Source: DAISJM01 sp036821485
GTDB taxonomy: Bacteria > Verrucomicrobiota > Kiritimatiellia > CAIQIC01 > JAGNIJ01
NCBI GenBank assembly: GCA_036821485.1
Contig: DAISJM010000088.1
Coordinates: 1-8,293, forward strand
Length of the DNA: 8,293 nt
Direction: 5' to 3'
The translations under genes and the position numbers were made by a program. Under the pieces are notes generated by a model. That model made no database searches and was not told the DNA's origin. It worked only from the letters and a program-made list of their open reading frames with translations. Below, in pieces: positions 1 through 7,700 of the stretch. Numbering within the stretch: position 1 is the first letter of the stretch; each line of letters begins with the position of its first letter.

Positions 1-70
1 GCCTCTTGTGCCTTTTCGTGGCTTCCCTCTTCCCAATATCAAATCTCAAATCTCCAATTCCTCTCCCCCT
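1..70. repeat. Repeat-rich 3' flank of the BvgS-like kinase
   Basis: This non-coding edge of the window continues the pyrimidine-rich repeat mosaic. Positions 6-23 hold TTGTGCCTTTTCGTGGCT, a one-mismatch relative of 4659-4676. A short internal tandem, TCAAATC followed by TCAAATC, is at 39-52. Positions 46-73 match 4452-4479 exactly. No terminator is visible before the window ends. Confidence 0.7.
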
Positions 71-136
71 TGCGCCCCCTGTGCCTTTTCGCGGCTATCT
101 TCCGTTCCAACTCTTCTCAAAGCGTAAAATAGAACG
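71..136 (-). repeat. Conserved 3'-end block, copy B (stop codon of the BvgS-like kinase)
   Basis: This is the partner of the block at 4651-4716, spanning the final FYFT codons, the TGA at 119-117 and 46 nt of flank. On the RNA strand CGUUC near the start of the block can pair with GAACG after the stop codon. The other copy has GAGCG, which would still pair with one G-U wobble. The stem is only 5 bp with a loop of about 24 nt, so a structural role is tentative. Confidence 0.75.
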
Positions 137-3100
137 CCGCCCCTTCGCCCACTTTCCCTTCAGCCCACACCCAGCCGCCGTGCCGGTGAATGATCCGCTG
201 CACCGTCGCCAACCCAATACCTGTTCCCGGAAATTCATCCTCCGTATGAAGCCGCTGGAACGGTCCAAACAGCTTGTCCACGTACTTCATGTCGAAACCG
301 GCCCCATTGTCCCGCACATAGAAAGTCTTCAGGTCGTCCTTCTCTGCAAAGCCAAACTCGATCAGGGCGTTGTCCTTCTTTGCCGTGAACTTCCACGCAT
401 TGCTCAACAAATTCTGCAACACCACCCGCATCAGTTGGTCGTCGCATTCCGCCTCCAACCCATCCTGAATCTTCACCTCCACGCTGCGTTCGGCATCGTG
501 CGACCAGAGCTCCTCCACGATTTCCCGCGCGACCCGGCTGAGATCGACTTTCTCCTTCTTCATCTCGCGGCGCGACAGGCGCGACAACACCAGCAGGTCG
601 TCGATCAGCTCGGACATCTTCTGCGCCGCCGCGTAGACCCTCTCCAAATCCTGTTTTCCCGCCACCCCCAATTTCTCACCGTAGTCCTCGATCACCGTCT
701 GGCTGTATCCCGCTATCGTCCGCAACGGCCCGCGCAGGTCGTGCGACACGGAATAACTGAAGGCCTCCAGCTCCTTGTTCGCCGCCTCCAATTCCGCCGT
801 GCGATCCCTCACCCGCAGTTCCAATTCCTCGTTGAGCGCCCGGACATTTCGCTCCGCCCATTTGCGTTCCGTGATGTCCACCACCGCCCCGATAATGCCC
901 GACACTTGTCCCCGATCATCGTCAAATGTGGCCCTGTGAAAGACAACGTCGCGACGCACCCCGGCAGCCGACTGAATCACACTCTCATAGATCTGCGTGC
1001 CCGGACGGGCAAAAAGCTCCTCGTCAGCCAGACGGTACTGGTCCGCCAATTCCTTGGGCGCCAATTCGTACACGGTCTTGCCCCCAAGGTGCTCACGCGG
1101 CACGCCGAAGAAGTCTTCAAAGGCGCGGTTGCATCCGAGATAACGGCCTTCCCGATCCTTATAGAACACGGGGTACGGCATGGCATCGATCATCCGTTGC
1201 AGGAAGTCCGCCTGACGCCTGACGGCATCCGCCGCCTTCTTGCTTTCGGTAACGTCGCGCCATATGCAGTGATAGACCGTCTTGCCCACCACCTGCAAGG
1301 CCTGCGCCGTGACCATCACATCCCGGATCTCACCCTGCTTGGTTCGCTGGCGTGTCTCGAAATCGCTCCGACCCTCGCCGAGTGTAGTTTGAACACGCCG
1401 TCTGCTTTCCTCCGGGGTCTCCAGCGCTTCGACGTCGGCAAGCGTGAGCCGGGCAAATTCCTCGCGCGAATAGCCCAACTGTCGGCAAACCTGGTCGTTG
1501 AATTCCAGGAAGCCCGTGGTCGCCGGATCAAGGATCACCACACCGTCCGGAGATTGTTCGAAAAGCGTGCGGTAGCGCAGTTCGGCCATGCGCAACGCCT
1601 CTTCGGCCTGCTTGCGGTCGGTGATGTCCCGCGTAACGCCTTGAAACCCCGTAGGATGTCCATGCTCATCCTTCTGGAGCATGCCATGGATCTCAAGGGC
1701 AACAGCGTGGCCATCCTTGTGGATCATCTCGGTCTCAAATACCGCGCCGGGATGCTCTTCGGTGCTCTGAAGCACCTGCGCAATAATCTCCTGCATCTGG
1801 CGAAGACGATCGGCCGTGCAAAAAACCGCCAACGGCTGGCCGATGAATTCCCCCACGGCATAGCCCAGCACCGACTCAACCGCGGAATTGATGTAGCTGA
1901 AGCGCTGGTCGAGCCCCAACTGCCAGATGATGTCCGGCGTGTTCTCAGCCAGAGAGCGATATTTGGCCTCACCTGCACGCAATTGCCGAAGAAGATCGTC
2001 GCGCTCAGCCAGCGTCCGGGCCAGCCTGAGGTTGCCATAGCTCAACTCCGAAACCAGCTTGGCGAACTTGACGTAGAAGGTCATAACCTGATCGACCTTC
2101 TCCCGGCTCCAGCGCGGCACCCGATCCAATGCCGCCAGATATTCCTTCTCGTCAAACCCGTACCGTCGCGCCTGCTCCGTGAAGACATCCCGATCCGGCA
2201 CTTCCCCTTCAAAGAAAAACCGGCCGAGGAACAGATTGCCGGCGTGCCTGCCACCCAGCACGATTGGCGTCGCCATGTCCCACATGTTGTTCTTGCAGCG
2301 GTAAAGCTTGAACGTGCCCGGCTCAACCCCGCCTGAGAGCACGGTATCGCTCTCCCGGCAATGCCGGCACGCATCGGGATGAACCCGATGAAACTTCGTG
2401 CAGATGTCCTGCCACCCCGTGGCCACCAGCACCTTGCCGTGCAGATCGACGACGGCCATCCCAACACCCGTGATCCCAAAGAAATCATTCATCATGGCCT
2501 GAATGGCCTGCACATCGACGACGTCGGCCAGTTCCAGGACTTCCAAGTTTCCCTCCGGCGACAGAATGGCGTCTAGTTTCAACCGGACCCGCCCCTCGCT
2601 CTCCCGCAACGCCTCCTCAGCCCGCCCGCGCTCCGACATCTCCCGTCGTAGTTTGGCCGTCTGATGCATAACCTGTTTGCGCAACAACCATGACCAAACG
2701 AGAAACACCAGCAAAGCCAGCCCCAAGGGAACGGCCACCATCGCCACATACCGAAGTATCGTGAGTAACCGCAGCGAAGGCTGCCCGTAGACTCCAAGCC
2801 ATTTCTTGCGAATACGGCGATATTCGCCATTCTCGTCCAACACCTTCAGCCCTTCGGTGAACTGTGCCAGGAGCGCCTTGTGATACTTCGGCACGGCATA
2901 GCAGTATTCAGGCGAAAGGAACGATTGCGTCCCCAAAACCAGATTCGTCCAACCCTTCTTCTCAATCCAGTAGAGCGCGGTCATCCGGGCCACAAGCGCA
3001 CAGTCGTGTCGCCCTTCAGCCAATTCCTTCAAAGCTGTCCCCTGGGAATCAACGGCCGATACACGGTCCGTAAGCCCATTCGCCACAACAAAGTCGTGCA

Positions 3101-4253
3101 TGATGTCGCCCCGTTGCACGATGATGCGTTTTCCCCGCAGTTCCTCCAGCGTGGTCGGGGCCGGACCCGAGTCTTTGCGCACGACGCTGATGCAATGGTT
3201 CACCGCATGCGGCGGGCTGAAGTCAAATACGCGAGCCCGCTCGGGGGAGTAGAACATGCCCTGAACGATATCGATCTCGCCGTTCTCCAGCCCCTTCCTG
3301 ATCCTGGTCCAATGATCAAGACGGATTTCGATGTCGAGGCCGAGCTCCTGTGCGATAGCACGCGTAAGCTCGACATTGTAGCCCGCCGGCCGTCCATTCT
3401 TGTCGAGGTACTCGTAGGGCGGGTAGTCATGATCGCCCCCCACCACGATGCGCCTGTGAGAAGGCAATTCCAGTGCGGCAAACCACTTGGCGTGCAGCTG
3501 GCGGTAGGTTCCATCTGCGATGACCAACGCCAAGCCTTCGTTCAGGAGCGCAAGGGTGTCTTTGTCCCCCTCTCGAACGGCAAAGCAGAAGTCCTGCCCG
3601 AACCCTTCCACGGGCCGGTCTAATATCCGCAAGGTGGTGAGACCTGTCTGCTGAAGCAGGCGCAGCGCCACGAGTCGCTGCATAACCACGGCATCGCACG
3701 CACCGTCCGCAAGCTGTTGCAACGCCTCCACAAAGGTGGGCGTGGTGCGGATGTCTATCCCCCGGTCTTCCCGCCGCAGGAACTCCTCGGTATTATCGCC
3801 CTTCATGACGGCAACCCGCCGGCCCTTGAGATCGCCCAGGTCCTGAATGTCGGTCGTGCCATCTCGGACCACGATCGCCCCATGCATCGTGAGATACGGG
3901 AAAGTGAAGTCGAACAACGCCTCCCGTTCAGGAGTCCTTCCCACCAACGGCAGCGCCTGAATTTTTCCATCGAGAAGGCTCTGCTTCACTTCTTCCCAAG
4001 GACCCGTCTGGAAGGTGACTTCACGGTTCATCGCCTTGAGCGCCGCGCTCATCAGCTCAACCGAAAATCCGGTCGCATGCCCGTTCTCGTCCACAACACA
4101 AAACGGGGGATAGTCCACCTCGCAACCCGACGTGATCACACGCCCATCCGTGGAATCCGAACCAACAGCCGTGCATGCCCACACAGCGGAAAGCAGCAGC
4201 ACGACCACCATGATGCGCGGCGCAACACTCACGCTATGTCTTGTCCGGCTCAT
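117..4253 (-). CDS. BvgS-like sensor histidine kinase (2 SBP_bac_3, TM, PocR, 3 PAS, HisKA, HATPase_c)
   Basis: A 1378-residue sensor kinase. A hydrophobic signal segment (about 13-30) is followed by two tandem periplasmic solute-binding domains of the SBP_bac_3 type (about 37-262 and 267-488). Both show the family's opening (VDYPPF, HDYPPYEYLD) and the GRPAGYNVEL-like and FDFSPP-like motifs. Such domains usually bind amino acids or similar small polar ligands. A membrane helix (about 497-523) and a short coiled coil lead to a PocR domain (about 570-745), then PAS domains at about 761-880, 888-1006 and 1014-1131. HisKA has His1171 in SYSVSHDLRGPLR. HATPase_c has N box NLLSNAWKFT, G1 DNGAGFD, F box GPFQRLH and G2 GTGIGLA. 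Unlike BvgS, it has no receiver or HPt domain, so it should use a separate regulator. A GTG at 4262 is in frame, but GAGGAG lies 8 nt before the ATG at 4253, so I start there. The ligand cannot be read from the sequence. Confidence 0.94.
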   Translation of the reverse strand: MSRTRHSVSVAPRIMVVVLLLSAVWACTAVGSDSTDGRVITSGCEVDYPPFCVVDENGHATGFSVELMSAALKAMNREVTFQTGPWEEVKQSLLDGKIQALPLVGRTPEREALFDFTFPYLTMHGAIVVRDGTTDIQDLGDLKGRRVAVMKGDNTEEFLRREDRGIDIRTTPTFVEALQQLADGACDAVVMQRLVALRLLQQTGLTTLRILDRPVEGFGQDFCFAVREGDKDTLALLNEGLALVIADGTYRQLHAKWFAALELPSHRRIVVGGDHDYPPYEYLDKNGRPAGYNVELTRAIAQELGLDIEIRLDHWTRIRKGLENGEIDIVQGMFYSPERARVFDFSPPHAVNHCISVVRKDSGPAPTTLEELRGKRIIVQRGDIMHDFVVANGLTDRVSAVDSQGTALKELAEGRHDCALVARMTALYWIEKKGWTNLVLGTQSFLSPEYCYAVPKYHKALLAQFTEGLKVLDENGEYRRIRKKWLGVYGQPSLRLLTILRYVAMVAVPLGLALLVFLVWSWLLRKQVMHQTAKLRREMSERGRAEEALRESEGRVRLKLDAILSPEGNLEVLELADVVDVQAIQAMMNDFFGITGVGMAVVDLHGKVLVATGWQDICTKFHRVHPDACRHCRESDTVLSGGVEPGTFKLYRCKNNMWDMATPIVLGGRHAGNLFLGRFFFEGEVPDRDVFTEQARRYGFDEKEYLAALDRVPRWSREKVDQVMTFYVKFAKLVSELSYGNLRLARTLAERDDLLRQLRAGEAKYRSLAENTPDIIWQLGLDQRFSYINSAVESVLGYAVGEFIGQPLAVFCTADRLRQMQEIIAQVLQSTEEHPGAVFETEMIHKDGHAVALEIHGMLQKDEHGHPTGFQGVTRDITDRKQAEEALRMAELRYRTLFEQSPDGVVILDPATTGFLEFNDQVCRQLGYSREEFARLTLADVEALETPEESRRRVQTTLGEGRSDFETRQRTKQGEIRDVMVTAQALQVVGKTVYHCIWRDVTESKKAADAVRRQADFLQRMIDAMPYPVFYKDREGRYLGCNRAFEDFFGVPREHLGGKTVYELAPKELADQYRLADEELFARPGTQIYESVIQSAAGVRRDVVFHRATFDDDRGQVSGIIGAVVDITERKWAERNVRALNEELELRVRDRTAELEAANKELEAFSYSVSHDLRGPLRTIAGYSQTVIEDYGEKLGVAGKQDLERVYAAAQKMSELIDDLLVLSRLSRREMKKEKVDLSRVAREIVEELWSHDAERSVEVKIQDGLEAECDDQLMRVVLQNLLSNAWKFTAKKDNALIEFGFAEKDDLKTFYVRDNGAGFDMKYVDKLFGPFQRLHTEDEFPGTGIGLATVQRIIHRHGGWVWAEGKVGEGAAFYFTL

Positions 4254-4261
4254 ATCATCCA

Positions 4262-4267
4262 CTCCTC
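4262..4267 (-). promoter_or_regulatory. Shine-Dalgarno of the BvgS-like kinase
   Basis: On the minus strand GAGGAG is followed by an 8-nt spacer (TGGATGAT) and then ATG at 4253-4251. This is good spacing for that ATG. The in-frame GTG at 4262-4260 directly abuts the purine motif and could not use it, which decides the start. Confidence 0.75.
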
Positions 4268-4292
4268 AGCCTCGCACTTCTTGCACCTTCAT

Positions 4293-4650
4293 GGCCGCAC
4301 CCTCTTCAGTCCTTCTCCCTCTTACCAATAACTAATAACTAATCTCCAATCCCTCTCTTCTCCCCTTACCCCTCTCCCCAATACCCAATAACTAATCTCC
4401 AATCTCTCATCCCTCCTTTGCGCCTCTTTGTCGTCTCCCTCTTCCCTCATATCAAATCTCCAATTCCTCTCCCCCTTGCCCCCCCCTTGTGCCTCTTCGT
4501 TCTTCCCCTCTTCCCAATACCTAATCTCTAATTCTTCTCCCCCTTCGTTCCCTTCTGTTCAAATCCCCCGTCCCCCTCCACCCTTTTGTGTATTCCGTGT
4601 CTTTCGTGGTTAACCATCTTCCCCCTTCTTCGTGGTCCTCCATCCCTTTT
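4293..4650. repeat. Gap between the kinases: mosaic of short degenerate pyrimidine-rich repeats
   Basis: This makes up most of the 443-nt gap between the two kinase genes and contains no credible coding sequence. The plus strand is strongly pyrimidine-rich; for example, 51 of the 60 bases at 4501-4560 are C or T. At least three repeat families alternate. (a) AATAACTAATCTCCAATC occurs exactly at 4334-4351 and 4387-4404, with a degenerate relative near 4514-4532. (b) A 28-nt segment at 4452-4479 recurs exactly at 46-73, downstream of the other kinase. (c) Motifs of the type TGTGCCTTTTCG or GTGTCTTTCGTGG occur near 4417-4436, 4487-4500 and 4582-4612. In RNA made from the genes' strand these become purine-rich. 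I see no clear promoter or intrinsic terminator here, although a promoter for the downstream kinase could be hidden in it. Confidence 0.8.
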
Positions 4651-4716
4651 TGCGTCCCTTGTGCCTTTTCGCGGCTACCTTCCGCTCCAACTCTTCTCAA
4701 ACCGTAAAGTAGAACG
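4651..4716 (-). repeat. Conserved 3'-end block, copy A (stop codon of the multi-PAS kinase)
   Basis: This stretch covers the last codons and stop of the multi-PAS kinase plus 46 nt of 3' flank. It aligns without gaps to 71-136, at the end of the other kinase, with 6 mismatches in 66 positions. Identity falls sharply on both sides: the outer neighbouring 10 bp have 5 mismatches, and the next 104 bp of coding DNA are only about 71% identical. The block contains the GTGCCTTTTCGCGGCTA element that also recurs elsewhere in the gaps. Confidence 0.75.
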
Positions 4717-7700
4717 TCGCACCCTTGCCCACCGCACCCTCCGCCCAGATCTTGCCGCCGTGGCGAAGAAGGATGCGCTGCACCGAGGCCAACCCCAGCC
4801 CCGTGCCCGAAAACTCCGACTCCGCATGGAGCCGCTGGAACGCACCGAAAAGTTTGCCCGCATACGTCGGGTCAAAACCGGCCCCATTGTCGCGGACAAA
4901 GAACACCTGCGTCTTGGAGTTCTGGAGTTCTGGAGTGTTGGGATGCCCCATTACTCCATCACTCCCCTGCTCCATCACTCCAAATTCAATCCGGGCCTTC
5001 TCCGTTTTCCCCGTGAACTTCCATGCATTCTCGATCAGATTCTGCACCACGATCTTCAGCATGTCCGGATCGCCATGCACCACGAGGTTCTGACCTATCT
5101 CCACCTCCACTTGCCGCCCGGTGTCCGTCTTCCTCAGAGTACGCACGAGTTCTGCCGCGATGGGGCCCATGTCGACCTCTCTTCGACGCATCTCGCGGCG
5201 GGTCAGGCGCGCAAGCCCAAGCATGCCATCGATCAACCGGCTCATCTGCTGCGCGGCCGCGCGCACGCGGCGAAGGTTCCCAAGCGTGCCCTCCGATAGC
5301 TGTTTCTCGCTCTCCTCGAGTACAGCTTGACTGAACCCGTCGATACTACGCAGCGGCGCGCGCAGGTCGTGGGATACCGAATAGCTGAATGACTCCAACT
5401 CCTTGTTCGCTGCTTCGAGTTCCGCTGTCCGCTCACGAACACGCTGCTCAAGCTCCTCGTTGAGCCGATGGATTTCTTCTTCCACCTTCTTGCGATCGGT
5501 AATATCACGGCCCACACCCAGCACACCGATGACACGCCCCTCGGTGTCACTCAGTGGCGTCTTGATCGTCTCCAACAACTCCCTATGTCCATCGCTGGCA
5601 AAGGTCACCCACTCCTCATTGACGCTCGGCCCCCCGGCCTCCATCGCCTTGCGGTCGTGCTCGCGGAATGAGTCGGCCACCTTGCGATCTACAAAGTCAT
5701 AGTCCGTCCGCCCCAGAATCTTCTCCTCTTCTGCGCCGAAGAACTCTGTAAACCGATGGTTGCACGCCAGATACACGCCGTCGGGATTCTTCAACCACAC
5801 CAGGTCCGGTATCGTGTTGACCAAGGAACGAAAACGCTGCTCGCTCTCACGAAGCGCGACCTCTGCTTTCTTGCGCTCGGTGATGTCCACCACGATGCCC
5901 TGGTAATGCGTGATCTTCCCCTGCTCACCTCTCCGGATCCACGTTCGATCGTACAACCAGATGATCCGGCTGTCCGGCAATAACAGCCTGTACTCCTGCG
6001 TATACTCATCCGATCCACCATCCCGGCTGTGCATGGCAACCTCATCCGCCACACGCGCCAGATCATCTGGATGAATGAGCGATGCAAAGGATATGCGGCC
6101 GGTCGTAAGGTCCTCGGCGGATATGCCGAATTGTTTGACGTTCTCCGAAACATACTCCACCGGCCAGCCTTCCTCTGCCTTCCACAGAAAGGCAACGGCC
6201 GGACTACGATTGATGATGACCTCAAGCTCCCTTCTCTTCTCTGCCGCGGCCCGCAGCATAACCTCCGCCCGCCGCTGGTCCTCAAGAATGCCCAGCAGGG
6301 CTCGCCGATCCCGATCGCTTTGCTCCAGCAAACCCCGCCTTTCCGACTCCGCCTGCTTGCGGTCGGTAATGTCGATGATGTGCGTAAGGAAATAGAGGGG
6401 AGCCCCTCGCTCATCGCTCCGTAGTGTTGTGGTCACGTGGGTCCAGATCGCACGACCATCGCGCGCAACATACCGCTTCTCCATGCGCCACGTATCCTGC
6501 TTGCCAGCGAGCAGGCTGCGAACGCACTCACGGGTTTCAGGAAGATCCTCGGGGTACGTGATGTCGGCGAACGACATGCGCTGCATTTCCTCGGCCGAAT
6601 AGCCAAGCATCGCGCAGAAGGCCGGGTTCACGCGGATCAGCCTGCCATCAGGGGCCGTGATGGATTTGCCCATCGGCGCGTTGTCGAAGAAGCTGCGGAA
6701 ATGCTCCTCTGCCTCTCGCACAGATCTCTCGGCTTCCCGCATCTCCGTCTGATCGCGGAACACCAGCACCACGCCGACCAGCTTCCCGTCCGCCCCATGG
6801 ATCGGCGCGCCGCTGTCTGCGATGGCCCGCTCCGTCCCATCCCGGGAGACCAGCAGCGTGTGGTTGGCCAGCCCCACCACGATCCCTTCGCGCACAACCT
6901 GGCTCACCGGGTTCTCAACCTTCGCGCGGGTATCCTCGTTGATGATGTGGAACACTTCTTCCAGCGGCCTGCCGATCGCCTCATCCTGCTGCCAACCCGT
7001 AAGCTTCTCTGCAACGGCATTCAGAATCTCCACCCGCCCCCCGGCGTCTGTGGCAATCACCGCATCGCCGACACTCATGAGCGTCGCACGATAACGCTCT
7101 TCCGTTTCATGACGTTCCGCTTCCGCCTTATAAAGCTCGCGGTAATATTCCCCGCTCTTCTTCAACCACACCATGCCCACCATCGCCCCTAGCAGCAGCA
7201 GCAACCCGAGAAGCAGCGCCAGAATGAGCACCGAGCGGAATCGCCATCCCGCAAACGCCTCGGCCGCATCCATCTTGCTCACCATGAACCAAGGCGAACC
7301 GGGAATGGGCCTCACCACCGACACCACGGGAACCCCGCGGTAATCCAACCCGTATACCACTCCGGTCCGCCCTCCGATGGCCATGACCGCCGGGACATTT
7401 GTTTGGGTCAGGGGGATTCGCAGCTTCAAGGCGGCATCCGGCTTGTACTTCAGGTTATTCAGGAAGAGTGCGGAATCTCCGTCCCGGCGAATCAGCAACG
7501 TCTCTGAGCTCTCGCTTGGGGTCGGCCAGGACTGAACCAGAGGATAAAGAAACTTCGATGCATCGTTGACGAGGATGACCGCCCCAATCGCCCTCCGCTC
7601 CGATCCTGCTCCGACGAACAACGGCGCGATCGCGCTGACGTGGGGGGCGGCAGCGACTTCGCCCGTATGCAGGTCGGTCAATACCGGGCGACCCTCTCGC

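Noticed and set aside
1..116. Intrinsic terminator after the BvgS-like kinase
   Set aside because: On the minus strand I see only a tiny GCC/GGC stem around GCGAAAA and no T-tract, so a terminator cannot be supported.
6..2336. A 776-codon open frame on the plus strand
   Set aside because: It lies antisense to the PAS, PocR and kinase core of the BvgS-like gene, starts in repeat DNA, is rich in Arg, His and Pro/Leu, and shows no recognisable domain. It is a by-product of GC-rich codon use on the opposite strand.
4164..4184. Lipoprotein signal at Cys27 of the BvgS-like kinase
   Set aside because: The residues before it are AVWAC. Trp at position -2 does not fit the usual lipobox, and a kinase anchored by a downstream membrane helix has no need of lipidation.
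2880..4331. Plus-strand open frames of 247 and 204 codons (2880-3623 and 3717-4331)
   Set aside because: Both are antisense to clear SBP_bac_3 domains, lack recognisable motifs, and the second runs into intergenic repeat DNA.
4428..4613. A 61-codon plus-strand frame ending in FCVFRVFRG
   Set aside because: It is entirely Ser, Pro, Leu and Phe from translating pyrimidine-rich repeats, and the ending is the usual opposite-strand reading of the CACGAAAGACACG repeat.
4293..4650. CRISPR array or origin-like iterons in the gap
   Set aside because: The repeats are degenerate, unequal in length and spacing, and interleave several families. There are no uniform spacers and no cas or replication genes nearby.
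4586..5299. A 237-codon plus-strand frame
   Set aside because: It begins in repeat DNA and continues antisense through the HATPase_c region, reading through the octamer insert. It has no domain of its own.
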